Origin: JAPPHA01 sp963664045
GTDB taxonomy: Bacteria; Pseudomonadota; Alphaproteobacteria; Rhodobacterales; Rhodobacteraceae
NCBI GenBank assembly: GCA_963664045.2
Contig: CAXXGT010000014.1
Coordinates: 775,796 to 839,795, forward strand
Direction of reading: 5' to 3'
Length of the DNA stretch: 64,000 nt
The translations under genes were made by a program, and so were the position numbers. The notes below the pieces were generated by a model. It did no database searches. It worked only from the letters and a program-made list of their open reading frames with translations, and had not been told where the DNA came from. Shown in pieces: positions 1 through 8,583 of this stretch (within the stretch, counting starts at the first letter, position 1; the number at the start of each line of letters is the position of its first letter).

Positions 1-82
1 GCCCTGAACAGAAAATCGCCTTACGCAAGACCGTGGGAGGCTGGAAGAAATTCGCCGTCGAGGTCCAGCGACGGCGCGGCTG

Positions 83-316
83 CTACTTTCGGAACAGGTC
101 CGAGTGCGTGCCTGCCCGTGCAAGCTGCACCTCGTCGCCTTCAATGCGGTAAAGCAGCAACCAGTCCGGTTCGATGTGCAGGTCGCGGAATCCGATCCAG
201 TCCCCGCGCAGGGCGTGATCGCGATATTCCGGGGGCAAGGCAGCTTGCCGCGCCAGCATCGTCAGCACCGTGCGCGGTTTCGCCATGTCCTTGCCGCGCT
301 TTTTTGCCCGCTTCAC
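83..316 (-). CDS. YafQ/RelE-family mRNA-interferase toxin
   Basis: Likely a ribosome-associated RNase of the YafQ branch of the RelE superfamily. The C-terminal half matches the family pattern closely: a DHxLxGxWxGxRDxHxEPDW block, LLLYRI, and a final GTHSDLF. The GTG start used here gives 77 residues, about 15 short of normal YafQ. The frame stays open upstream into the antitoxin end and adds a family-like RSLRFRKDVKRAKKRGKDM segment, so the true start may be the CTG at 353-355, directly after the antitoxin stop, through translational coupling. It lies downstream of the DinJ-like antitoxin gene, the usual dinJ-yafQ order. Family assignment is firm; the start codon is not. Confidence 0.82.
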   Translation of the reverse strand: MKRAKKRGKDMAKPRTVLTMLARQAALPPEYRDHALRGDWIGFRDLHIEPDWLLLYRIEGDEVQLARAGTHSDLFRK

Positions 317-356
317 GTCCTTGCGAAAGCGTAACGATCGAACAAGCGTCAGCAGT

Positions 357-614
357 TTAGATGTCCAGATCGGAAAAGAGTTCCTCGGGAGTCTCGAACC
401 GCCGTCCCTTGCCCGCGTCCAGTTCCTTCATTGCCTTGATCGAGACCGAATTCGGAACTTTCACGTCGAACGGCAGGCGCTGTTCGTCCGCGATCCGCAG
501 CATCAGCAGCCGGATCGCGTCGGAAACCGAGAGCCCCATCGCAGCCAGTGCCGCCGACGCCCGTTCCTTGGTGGCCGTATCGATGCGTGCGCGCACGACC
601 GCGTCACCTTTCAT
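357..614 (-). CDS. RelB/DinJ-family antitoxin
   Basis: 85-residue ribbon-helix-helix antitoxin. An N-terminal beta strand (VVRARID) is followed by two helices with the DinJ signature AAMGLSVSDAIRLLMLRI, then a C-terminal tail containing LPFDVKVPN, which in this family wraps and blocks the toxin. It should dimerise, bind its own promoter and neutralise the YafQ-like toxin encoded immediately downstream on the same strand. Length is normal and the ATG start is clear. No operator palindrome was identified with confidence in the bases upstream (615-720). Confidence 0.88.
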   Translation of the reverse strand: MKGDAVVRARIDTATKERASAALAAMGLSVSDAIRLLMLRIADEQRLPFDVKVPNSVSIKAMKELDAGKGRRFETPEELFSDLDI

Positions 615-796
615 GGTGTTACCCCTCTATTGTGGCCTCAATGTAGCTACGTGCTCGCCGCCGGTAAAGGTCGAGTCAGCTAGCAACGAGCCTCCTCGCG
701 GAGCGCCTTCCGGTGTCATTTTCACAAATTAGTCATGCGTCGTGGGGCAATTGCAAGATTCGTGTTGAAATACACGGAGTAATCGCAACATTCCGA

Positions 797-1070
797 TTAA
801 CGCCAACGGCCCTCCGGCGGCAGTTTTTCAGGATCGAATTTGATTTTGCCGTAGAGGATGACTTTCTTCCATTCGATTGGGCTGACATGTCGAAGCTGCA
901 TGCAGCCAGCCGAATACCAGCCTATCGGGCTGCCGTCCGGCAAGTGCCGGAGCCCGGATCTTGACCTGCCCATGACATGGACAACTCCGATCCATGATGG
1001 CAGTACAGCCAGTAATCGGCAGGCAGGCAAGTGCGGCAAGAAACGCGAGGAAGACAATGCCAATGGACAC
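797..1070 (-). pseudogene. possible small lipoprotein gene, frameshifted
   Basis: Reading from a GTG at 1070 gives a lipoprotein-like signal (SIGIVFLAFLAALACLPITGC, with lipobox ITGC). A different frame further on gives a natural-looking tail (PDGSPIGWYSAGC, then SPIEWKKVILYGKIKFDPEKL) ending at 797. Joining them needs one frameshift near 950-1000. No family is recognised and no good ribosome binding site precedes the GTG. Its 5' end overlaps the 5' end of the plus-strand ORF at 1057, so both cannot easily be functional. Low confidence. Confidence 0.25.
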
Positions 1071-1728
1071 GTACCCGGGAACGCGCGAAGGAGTGCTCGG
1101 GCAGATTCTGGAGAGGATCCTCCTCCAGGAAGACGACAACGACCGCCGGCACGATGGGTACCAGCGGCGGATGGTCATGGTTGAAGGGTACACTGACGAA
1201 GATGCCGACGATGCCTGCGAAGTATTGGCAGAGAGGGTGAGGAACGCTTACGCCAACAGTTGGCGCAGCACCCACGAGTTGTCTGTCATGCGGTGCGAGC
1301 GGCCGCCGGGACGGCGACGTTACGAGTTCGGCCCAGCGCACGCGCACCGAATCATGAATGCCTGTGCAAACGAGCAGGCCACTCCTTACGGAGCGATGTA
1401 CACGCTGTACAAGCGGGAAAGCTGGTCGAAACCCAAATTGCTCTTCATCAGCAATGCTGACGCAATGGCGCAAGCAGGGAGGAACCTCAAGGAACAGTGG
1501 ATGGAGGCGGGAGACTTCATCCGCTTCCTCAGTGATGCGACACGGGTACGACAAGTGCTGTTCGGAAGCGCCGGCCTGAGGAACATCTATGAAACGAATG
1601 AGTGCTTCCGAAACCGTACGGACGCGTACCACCTCGATCCGCAAGAGAACCGAAGGCGACTACGCGCAAGCATGCCAGGGATCAGCGAACTCAACTGGCG
1701 AATTGCAAGCGGGAGTACCCTGCACTGA
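1057..1728 (+). CDS. hypothetical protein
   Basis: 223-residue ORF of unrecognised function. The ATG at 1057 is preceded by GAGG six bases upstream, better than the upstream in-frame ATGs at 994. The N-terminal half is acidic and helical (ILERILLQEDDND, VEGYTDEDADDACEV); the middle and C-terminal parts are mixed charged sequence without a motif I recognise. The composition looks protein-like and the opposite-strand reading does not. No membrane segment or signal peptide. It lies alone between the toxin-antitoxin pair and the ankyrin remnant, and could itself be a fragment. Confidence 0.38.
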   Translation: MPMDTYPGTREGVLGQILERILLQEDDNDRRHDGYQRRMVMVEGYTDEDADDACEVLAERVRNAYANSWRSTHELSVMRCERPPGRRRYEFGPAHAHRIMNACANEQATPYGAMYTLYKRESWSKPKLLFISNADAMAQAGRNLKEQWMEAGDFIRFLSDATRVRQVLFGSAGLRNIYETNECFRNRTDAYHLDPQENRRRLRASMPGISELNWRIASGSTLH

Positions 1729-2159
1729 AGGCTTGAACAACGAAGGGGAATCGTTGGGGCCTATATCGATGGATTGACGGCGCGGTCATGCCGAGTTTTC
1801 GATCGATTTCCCGGGTCGCCGGGATTGGGAACGCCTGAATCGATGACTGCATGAGCTTATCGTACTATCCTGCACTCAGCCGGAGCCGACCCCGAAGCTG
1901 GCGGCGCCGGAAGGGATCGCGCAGAGGCCTGCCCGGATCCGGAGCAGGCATGCACACCGTCTGCGTGCATTTGTCTGGGCCAAAGTGAGCGTCGTCACCT
2001 GGATTGGCGACCAAGTCTGCCAGGAAAGTCACTGATGTATGCCGTGCGAGAAAATCGGATTTGGATGGCGGGAGTTTCGAGTGCTGTTCTCATGTCTGCG
2101 TCGGCTGCTGTTCCTGCCTATGGACACATTTTTTTGATTTTTTTGCGCGGATTGAGGCG
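1729..2159. other. no gene seen
   Basis: About 430 bases with only short, unconvincing reading frames. A run of T residues near 2128-2145 precedes the ankyrin remnant. I see no RNA gene, terminator or repeat. Confidence 0.5.
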
Positions 2160-2594
2160 AATTGTGCCGTCAGGAGTTTTTGGCGCACGCAGATCCCGAG
2201 AAGGCAATTGTTGCGCTGGCCGAACGGCCGACTGCGCAGGATTTTTCAAGAAACATGCTGCGGTTAGCAGTCTTGCGGGAAATACAACCGCCGCTGAAGC
2301 TCTCCTCCGCGCGGGAGCGGCGCCATACGGAAAAATGGTAACTGGCACGTACAATTCCATGCTCCACGAAGCTGCCCGCCGTGGAGGAAAAGTTGTTGAC
2401 GTGTTGCTTGAGGCCGGCGTCTTCCCGAACGTTGTCATCGACGGAAACGTGACGCCGCTGCATGTCGCAGTTCAATCGGGCCAGGTCGGAGCGGTTGCAT
2501 TACTGCTCTAGGCACGCGCCGATCTGCGAGCGCCGAATTCCCAGGGCTTAACGGCCCTTGAACTGGCGCAACGCGCCTTTGACGACATCTGTCA
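2160..2594 (+). pseudogene. ankyrin-repeat protein, frameshifted and interrupted
   Basis: The first part reads LAHADPEKAIVALAERPTA then NMLRLAVL in one frame; near 2272 the frame changes to AGNTTAAEALLRAGA, and two ankyrin repeats follow (LHEAARRGGKVVDVLLEAG, then TPLHVAVQSGQVGAVALLL). A TAG at 2509-2511 stops the frame, but homology continues after it (GLTALELAQRAFDD). At least one frameshift and one nonsense mutation are therefore present, and the 3' end runs into the ISAs1-family remnant. Ankyrin repeats mediate protein binding; the original target is unknown. Confidence 0.72.
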
Positions 2595-2611
2595 AAGCGA
2601 TTCAAGTCGGG

Positions 2612-3558
2612 CCGACCAACTGCCACCACGGCCCCAAAACGGCCCGCTTCTGCCGGGACCAGGGTGCGGGAATCGCCGTCGATGGAAAGACCATCCGCGG
2701 CGCTGTCAATGACGAGGGCCGGCAGACACATGTCCTTGGTGCCAGCAGCCATGGCACCGCTGCGCCATTGGCTCAAGAAAAACCGTGCTGACCATCGAGG
2801 AAGACGGGAAAGACAAGGAAAAGGCCACCAACGAGATCCGCGTATTCATCCCGACCATGGACCTGATCCCCGACATCGGCGGTCGAACGGTCACCGTCGA
2901 TGCCCTGCTCACCCAGACAGCGATCGCTGCCTACCTGCACGACCGCGGCGCCGATTTCGTCTTCATCGCCAAAGGCAACTAGAAGACCCTCTCCAACGAC
3001 ATCAGGTCTTTCTTCGCCTCACAGGCGCCCAGGGAGCCCGACTTTGCCACGCAATCACCGCACCCGGCGCATGGACGCATCGAGAAACGGGAGATCCGGA
3101 CCGCGACCGAACCGGTCACAGGCATCAGCTTCCCCTGGGTCGAGCAGGTGTTCCTGATCAAGCGAACCACCCGGTCCTACCGCTGCGGGCGCAATGGATG
3201 GCCGGCGAGGAGTGGAGAGCCGAGCGTCGAGGTGGTCTACGGCATCACCAGCCACACGCCACAGGGCGCCGATGCCGAGGCGATCCCGGGCTTCAATCGC
3301 GACCACTGGACCTGCGAAAATTGCGTGCATAGGATCCTCGACGATGCCGCAACATGGAACAAAGACAAGTGCCAGGTCCGGGGCGGCCATGGCCCGGAGA
3401 ACCTCAGTTGCCTCCGAAGCCTGGCGGTCGGCCTCATCCTCGGACGCAACAAGCCGGTCAAGCCGACCATCGCGACGTTGAACCGGAACCCGCGCCTCGT
3501 GCTCGACGATCTCCGGCTCAGTCAGAACTCGCGGCCACGCACAATGTCCGCTGCGTAG
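2612..3558 (+). pseudogene. ISAs1-family transposase remnant
   Basis: Recognisable as the DDE transposase of ISAs1 / H-repeat elements: IAVDGKTIRGA, then VTVDALLTQTAIAAYL and FVFIAKGN, and later VYGITSHTP and HILDDA-like sequence near the C-terminus. The N-terminal associated domain is missing, the frame shifts near 2775-2790, and a TAG at 2980-2982 interrupts the remainder, so it cannot make active transposase. It abuts the broken ankyrin gene, which it probably damaged. No terminal inverted repeats were identified. Confidence 0.8.
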
Positions 3559-3787
3559 ACCCGAGAGGCGTCACCACCACATCAGGGACCGAACCCTGCC
3601 CGGCAACGCCAGGCAGGCCGATCATGCGCGACCAGAATCGCCTGCCCGAGGCGAAATAGCGCTGCCAATCACCCATCGCCGGCAAAAACACCCGCCAGGA
3701 GACCCAATGACCCCCACCGGCGGGCCAAACGAGCGCGCAAGCAACCGCCAACAAAAATCAGCCCTGTGAAAAAATGATGAATGATGC
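3559..3787. other. no gene seen
   Basis: Non-coding stretch between the ISAs1 remnant and the NYN gene. It contains no reading frame or hairpin that I can support, apart from the possible TTGACT -35-like hexamer at 3788-3793 at its right edge. Confidence 0.4.
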
Positions 3788-3854
3788 TTGACTTACCCGC
3801 GGGCCTGATACAGGTTGTATTCGACATCCCTTGCGGTTCTCGACCGCAGGGTGC

Positions 3855-3881
3855 GGGGCCTCTTCGGAGGCCCCTGCTTTT
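3855..3881 (+). terminator. hairpin with U-tract in the NYN leader
   Basis: GGGGCCTC-TTCG-GAGGCCCC is a perfect 8-bp GC-rich stem with a UUCG tetraloop, followed by TGCTTTT. By structure it is an intrinsic terminator. It sits just upstream of the NYN start and its 3' arm contains GGAGG, the only good ribosome binding sequence for the ATG at 3882. It could therefore be a terminator or attenuator for upstream transcription and could also mask the binding site. Confidence 0.65.
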
Positions 3882-3896
3882 ATGACGGACCGTTTG

Positions 3897-4523
3897 ATGC
3901 GCACCTACATCTATGTGGACGGTTTCAACCTCTACTATGGCGCACTCAAACGCACGCCATGGCGATGGCTCGATCTGGTCGCCCTCTTTCGGGGAGTTTT
4001 GCAACCTCACCATGGCATCGTTGCCGTGAAATACCTCACGGCAAGGGTCTCGGCAACTCCCAGAGATCCCGCGAAGCCACAGCGTCAGAACGTCTATCTC
4101 CGGGCATTGACGACGCATCGACCGGAAGTCGAGCCAATCTTCGGTCACTTCCTGACCCACATCGTGCAAATGCCGCGCGCGCCAGCGACAGCAAATGTCC
4201 GGATGGTCAATGTCATGAAGACCGAGGAAAAGGGATCGGACGTCAACCTCGCCGTGCATCTGCTCAACGATGCCTGGCTCGATCGCTACGATTGCGCAGT
4301 CGTGGTAAGCAACGACAGCGACCTTTCCGAAGCCATGCGCCTCGTGAAACACCACCATCCGCAGAAGCGCATCGGGTTGATCGTACCCGGGGCGAGGCGG
4401 CCGTCACAACAGCTTTCCGCCCTTGCCGATTTCAGAAGGCATATCCGGACCTGTGCGCTCCAGAATTGCCAGCTTCCAGACCCAATTCCGGGGACCCAGC
4501 TTCACAAGCCCGCCACATGGTAG
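3897..4523 (+). CDS. NYN-domain (LabA/DUF88-like) putative ribonuclease
   Basis: NYN domain of the PIN-like nuclease superfamily, probably metal-dependent RNA cleavage. Acidic motifs are in the expected order: YIYVDGFNLYY near the start, EEKGSDVNLAVHLL in the middle, and VVVSNDSDLSEAM, then RIGLIVP. The family core starts at MRTYIYVDG (ATG 3897); an in-frame ATG at 3882 is the alternative. Length, about 208 residues, is normal. No partner gene is adjacent: the left neighbour is an IS remnant and the right neighbour is a convergent decayed IS1595 transposase. Confidence 0.82.
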   Translation: MRTYIYVDGFNLYYGALKRTPWRWLDLVALFRGVLQPHHGIVAVKYLTARVSATPRDPAKPQRQNVYLRALTTHRPEVEPIFGHFLTHIVQMPRAPATANVRMVNVMKTEEKGSDVNLAVHLLNDAWLDRYDCAVVVSNDSDLSEAMRLVKHHHPQKRIGLIVPGARRPSQQLSALADFRRHIRTCALQNCQLPDPIPGTQLHKPATW

Positions 4524-4560
4524 GTGCCCCGCCGAGCCTCTCATGCCCGCCTTGGCGTCA

Positions 4561-5247
4561 TCGCATGACTTGTTCGCTGGATTTCTCCAAGGAGGAACGG
4601 ATCGTGCACATCTGCGATCAACGGAGCGACTGCTCGATCCTGGTGGAAGTCCCCTCTGACGTACTCGCCAGCCGAGCTGGTTTACCGAGTCGTGATTTGG
4701 CAAGTCCTTGTATGCAACCGTCTGAATAGACGTCTGCCTCTTCCTCGATGCCGTCAAGAAGGAAGTCCTCTTGCAACTTCTTGCCTATCGCCATCACTCT
4801 GGCACGATCTCTCTTTGTGGCTCTGTCTTTGACCCCTACGACAGGCTTCTCGACGCCATTGCGGAGGTTCCCTTTCTTCTTGCCGCCGACAAGTGTCTCG
4901 TCCACTTCGACAGGCCCCTTGAACGCCTGTGGCGAGTCATCAAATGCTGACCGGATCCTGTGCGAAAAATACCAAGCGTCCTCTGCGTGATGCCTAACTC
5001 ACGGTACAGCTTCATAGGCGAGACGTCCTTGAGGTTCACATTCATCAGGTAGACGGAAAACGCCCATACCGGAAGATTCAACTTGGAGCCGTGCTTCACG
5101 GTTCCCGTCTTGACTGAACAGTCTTTCCGGCAGTCTCTGCATCGGTAGGGCTGTGGCTTTCTGCTCGGTCGCTCATTGATGTTGAACGAGCCGCAGTCAG
5201 GACAGTTTACGCCGTTTGGCCAGCGCGTTTCGATAGACCACTTTTCG
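4561..5247 (-). pseudogene. IS1595 (ISXO2-like) transposase, multiply frameshifted
   Basis: Starts after a TAG with a zinc-ribbon segment (WPNGVNCPDCGS, then YRCRDCRK), then LNLPVWAFSVYLMN and MKLYRELGITQRT. Near 4984 the frame shifts and continues DAWYFSHRIRSAF, then PVEVDETLVGGKKKG, the first catalytic Asp region of the ISXO2 DDE domain. Further shifts follow near 4700 (YKDLPNHDSVNQ; EYVRGDFH). At least two frameshifts, so inactive. The element ends were not identified. Confidence 0.8.
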
Positions 5248-5369
5248 GCAGCCTAGTCGTGTGGAAACTTGCGTGAAAATATACATCGAAAGCGCCAAGT
5301 CGTTTCGACGACCTTCGGAACAGAGAGTATCCTGTGTCATTCTGAATTCTTACAAGGTACAGTCTGTTA

Positions 5370-5447
5370 GTCGGGGTGGTGGGGCTCAAAGCCGCATCTT
5401 CCGGATCCAGAATCCGGCGTTCTTTTATGGTTAATCTACGCCCCGAC
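5370..5447 (-). ncRNA. tRNA-like relic, anticodon-loop CTG (Gln-like)
   Basis: On the minus strand, GTCGGGG at one end pairs perfectly with CCCCGAC at the other (7 bp), as in an acceptor stem. In the middle is a 5-bp stem CCGGA/TCCGG enclosing a 7-base loop TTCTGGA, which would give a CTG (Gln) anticodon after T33. A possible T-arm (TGCGG-CTTTGAG-CCCCA) has one mismatch and is followed by two or three extra bases; the D-arm is poor. No CCA is encoded. Best read as a decayed tRNA or a tRNA-like element. Confidence 0.33.
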
Positions 5448-5928
5448 CAACACTTTACAGCAGGAAGACGCTTGAGTCGGGATTTCAATGTTGGGGAATG
5501 GTCAGACTGTTGAAACCTAATTCCATGTCATTCAGAGTGAGCCGTCCCAGGAAAGGTCCGGGTCATACTCCGATACGCCGCATTTCATCCCCCGTCGGAA
5601 GAGGCCATTTGCATCTCGGAGGCGGCGCGCACTCAGAGGAAATTCGAAGTGGTGCTTGAACACCTCCGCGAAACCCGGCCGCGATGGGCTCCACACGGGC
5701 GTCCGGCCGATAGTGCCTGGTCGGTGCTTGCAGGTATGGAGCTCGAAATTTAACAGGCCGGATACGACGCCAGGACGCCGGATATCGTCAGCGTCTTGAA
5801 CCAAGATGCGAGAAATGTGAAGGCCGTCTTTGACAGCAGGACACCCACATTCTTCCTGAATGGGGAGCTCTTGAGGAATTTGGCCCGCAACAGCCTCATG
5901 ACTTGGTAAAGGCGGAGGTGGAAGACCT
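5448..5928. other. no supported gene
   Basis: Contains a minus-strand reading (about 5535-5760; RPGTIGRTPVWSPSRPGF, then KCGVSEYDPDLSWDGSL) that looks protein-like but matches nothing I know and has no credible start. It may be a remnant. The final 15 bases hold the ribosome binding site for the SCO gene. Confidence 0.35.
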
Positions 5929-6534
5929 TTGAAAAAGGTTCGGTTCGTTCTTTGGGCAGGCGTCGCCATAACACTGGCCGTCTATCTCGCTCTCAGTTTT
6001 GGGCATCGTACCGACAGAGACGGATCGGGCGAGATTTCGGGCAACGTGGCACCTTCTTTTCAGCCGGCCTTTGCCCTGACCAACCATCGGGGAAGAACCG
6101 TCACCGAGCGAACCTATCGGGGGAAATGGCTGCTGGTCTTTTTCGGCTTCACCAACTGTCCCGATATCTGTCCGACCACGCTGGCCGAGCTCGCCAGCGT
6201 CATGGACGGGCTGGAGGACAAGGCGGATAGCGTGACACCGATGTTCATCTCGATCGATCCGGCACGCGACCGTGTGGAAGGCTTGTCGGAGTACGTGTCG
6301 GCCTTTCACCCGGCAATCGTTGGACTGACGGGAGGCGATGCGCAGATCGCCGATGCGGCGCGTGCATTCATGGCCTACTACGAGAAGCAACCTCAGGAAT
6401 CGGCGCCTGATGGCTATACCATGGGCCACACGTCGGCAGTCTATCTCATATCGCCCCAGGGTGCGTTCATCCGCACCTACAGTTTTGACACACCGCCGGT
6501 CGAGATCGTCAAGGACTTGCGTGAAAGAATGTGA
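5929..6534 (+). CDS. SCO1/SenC family copper chaperone
   Basis: 201-residue membrane-anchored thioredoxin-fold protein that delivers copper to the CuA site of cytochrome oxidase or keeps it reduced. Residues 5-24 form an N-terminal signal anchor. The copper ligands are present: CPDIC (Cys77, Cys81) and His167 in YTMGHTSAV. VTPMFISIDPARD is the family block after the CxxxC helix. The start is a TTG with CGGAGGTGG upstream. It is first in a tight operon: its stop overlaps the next gene start, and that gene encodes the periplasmic partner chaperone PCuAC. Confidence 0.93.
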   Translation: MKKVRFVLWAGVAITLAVYLALSFGHRTDRDGSGEISGNVAPSFQPAFALTNHRGRTVTERTYRGKWLLVFFGFTNCPDICPTTLAELASVMDGLEDKADSVTPMFISIDPARDRVEGLSEYVSAFHPAIVGLTGGDAQIADAARAFMAYYEKQPQESAPDGYTMGHTSAVYLISPQGAFIRTYSFDTPPVEIVKDLRERM

Positions 6535-7010
6535 GGTTCAGGATGCCCCACCTATTCGTCGTCGCATTCCTGGCATTTTGGTTCTCTGGCCCTTTGCCAC
6601 CTGCATTTTCCGAGACAGTCGGCGCCGGCGATTTGGTCATCGAAAGGCCCTGGGCGCGCGCATCGATCGGAATGTCCCGTCCGGCTGCGGCCTATATGAC
6701 AATCCGAAATGATGGAGCTGCTCCCGAGGTACTTACCGGCATCGAGACGTCAGTCGCCGTCATCGCGGAAGTCCACAAAACGGAAATGACGGACGGTGTC
6801 TCGAAAATGAGACCCGCTGGCCCCGTGGAGATCCCCGCCCGGGGCTCGATCGAGCTGGAACCCGGGGGGCTTCATGTCATGCTGATGAAGCTGCGACAGC
6901 AGCTCACGAAAGGTGAGCGCTTCGCGATGTCCCTGATCTTTGAGAAGGCGGGCAGGGTTGTGGTCGATGTTCCCATTCAAGGCGTAGGCGCCACGGGTCC
7001 GGATGAATAG
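6531..7010 (+). CDS. PCu(A)C periplasmic copper chaperone
   Basis: Binds Cu(I) in the periplasm and passes it to cytochrome oxidase, working with SCO proteins. From the GTG start it has 159 residues and a signal peptide ending near AFSE. The canonical H-x10-M-x21-H-x-M motif is complete: His82, Met93, His115 and Met117 (LHVML). The start may instead be the ATG at 6543, which has GAGG seven bases upstream. It overlaps the SCO stop by four bases and its own stop overlaps the ATG of a third, truncated gene, so all three were one transcription unit. Confidence 0.93.
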   Translation: MRFRMPHLFVVAFLAFWFSGPLPPAFSETVGAGDLVIERPWARASIGMSRPAAAYMTIRNDGAAPEVLTGIETSVAVIAEVHKTEMTDGVSKMRPAGPVEIPARGSIELEPGGLHVMLMKLRQQLTKGERFAMSLIFEKAGRVVVDVPIQGVGATGPDE

Positions 7011-7110
7011 CTTGCCGCGCAGGAAATTGCTGTTGGTGGGCTTTGCGGTCGCAACGGGGCTTGCTTCTGGCCTCGTTGCAGGCCCAGGAGACCCGAGCTG
7101 CGTTTATTGA
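7003..7110 (+). pseudogene. truncated third gene of the copper operon
   Basis: The ATG at 7003 overlaps the PCuAC stop. It encodes 35 residues: a basic start (LPRRKLLLVG) and a hydrophobic segment (FAVATGLASGLVAG), then PGDPSC and a stop. This looks like the signal anchor of another exported or membrane protein, plausibly a second SCO-like protein given the operon, cut off right after the anchor. Sequence beyond about 7110 is unrelated. Identity is inference. Confidence 0.5.
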
Positions 7111-7288
7111 CAATCTGGTAGAACAGAATGTGATCGGAATTCGAAAGGTGAGAAGGATTTTGTACTGAAAACATCGAGCGTCCCTCACCTCAGACGTCAA
7201 ATTGGGCACACACTCGGAATAACGGATCGATCATACACCACATCGGTACTATTCGACGTTTACTGAGGGTCGTCTCCAACACAATGTA

Positions 7289-7303
7289 CACTGAATATCA
7301 GTG
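7289..7303. promoter_or_regulatory. perfect inverted repeat upstream of resolvase
   Basis: CACTGA-ATA-TCAGTG is a perfect 6-bp palindrome with a 3-base centre, 12 bases before the resolvase ATG. Serine resolvases bind paired half-sites (res) upstream of their genes, so this could be part of a res site or an autoregulatory operator. Only one palindrome was found. Confidence 0.4.
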
Positions 7304-7314
7304 ACACACCCAAA

Positions 7315-7833
7315 ATGAACAGTTCAACCGCCCGCATTGGCTATGCCAGGGTTTCAACCGTCGACCAGGACCCCGATGCCCAGGTCACCGCGCTCAAGGC
7401 TGCGGGATGCATCATTTTCCGGACCGTATCCAGCGGCGGCGCCAATCTTTAGAGCCACCCCGAACTCCGGATCATCCTTGACTTCATCCATCCGGACGAG
7501 ACACTGATCGTCACGCGAATTGACCTCTGGGCACGTTCACTGCGAGACCTTCAGGTCGTCGTCGAGAAGCCCAAGGAGAGGGGTGCCCATCCCTGCTGCG
7601 ACTGAACAGCCCGTGGATACGTCGACCGCTGCCGGCAAGGCATTTTTCGACATGTTCGGCGTCTTTGCCGAGATCGAGACCAACCTGCGCCGCGAGCGTC
7701 AGGCTGAAGGAATTGTCGCGGCCAGGCGGACGGGCATCTATCGCGACCGACCGTCGAAGATCGATATGGACGCAATCGGGGATCGCATTGCAGGAGGCCG
7801 GTCACCGACCAGGATCGCTCCCTGTAGCCACTA
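7315..7833 (+). pseudogene. serine recombinase (resolvase/invertase), disrupted
   Basis: N-terminal catalytic domain: RIGYARVSTVDQ with the nucleophile Ser, then LIVTRIDLWARSLRDLQ and ETNLRRERQAEGIVAARRTG, typical of small resolvases and invertases. A TAG at 7450-7452 interrupts the catalytic domain and a +1 frameshift near 7590 separates it from the second part (PVDTSTAAGKAFFDMFG). The C-terminal helix-turn-helix is incomplete after DRIAGGRSPTRIA. Not functional as it stands. Confidence 0.83.
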
Positions 7834-8106
7834 TTCCGGCCACAACATTTCTTTGTTAATAGGTAACTGCTTTCCCCATCGGAAACTGTCAGCTTCCCGG
7901 CTGGCGGGTTCTGTTCAAGCGTTCGCGCCATTATGGCGCTGATGTCTCCGATGGCTTCACGGCTGGCCCCGCCCCCAACATGATCGCTCCCGACAGGAAG
8001 ACGATTGTCAGGCCGCGCAAAACGGCCGGGACACTTTCATCCTGCGGGGCCGGCGGCCAGCGGTTCACGCTGGACGTCGCAAGGCCCCGCCGTTGACGCC
8101 GCCCCC
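7834..8106. other. no gene seen
   Basis: Short spacer between the broken resolvase and the Rpn-family gene. No hairpin or reading frame that I can support. Confidence 0.4.
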
Positions 8107-8538
8107 ATGGCCGAAGACGAATTCGACGAACAGGAAGAGGCCGGACCACCCGGCCGGACAGGCGAAAAGGAGGCGCGCGGGAGAAAGAGCGGAACCCGCA
8201 CCGTTCCTGCCACCCCTCACGATAGTCTGTTCAGGGCGCTTGTTTCCGATCCGGGACGCGCCGCGGCCCTGATCCGCGGTCATCTGCCCAACCGGATCAC
8301 GGGGCTTCTGACGGATGCAATGCCCGTGCCGCTGGATGGCAGCTTCGTGGACGAGGCGTTGCGCGGAAGCCAGTCCGACATGCTGTTCAAGGTCGAGCTT
8401 GCCTCCGGTGGTCCGGCGTTCGTGTACGTGCTTGCCGAGCACAAGAGCCATGCTGATCTCGGCACGCCGTCGCAGTTGGCCGGCTACATGGTGCGCTATC
8501 GGAATGTTTTGCTTATCGGAACGTTTGGGTGTCGGTAG
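8107..8538 (+). pseudogene. Rpn-family recombination-promoting nuclease, C-terminally truncated
   Basis: Starts MAEDEFDEQEEAG, a charged leader; then HDSLFRALVSDPGRAAALIRGHL, VDEALRGSQSDMLFKVEL and FVYVLAEHKSHADLGTPSQL, the PD-(D/E)xK core of Rpn/PDDEXK_2 proteins, with Asp in SDML and E-x-K in AEHKS. Rpn proteins are DNA endonucleases related to transposase-like families. The domain normally continues after LAGYMVRI, but here the frame leaves homology at YRNVLL and stops, giving 143 residues. The break falls next to the truncated recombinase. Confidence 0.7.
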
Positions 8539-8583
8539 TTGACAATCCCTGCCTGGATCAAGTTACGACGATGACGCTTTGAT

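Noticed and set aside
3815..4729. 304-residue plus-strand ORF over the NYN gene
   Set aside because: Overlaps the NYN gene in another frame and has no recognisable domain.
7289..7303. IS-type terminal repeat
   Set aside because: A single short palindrome without a partner; more likely an operator or half of a res site.
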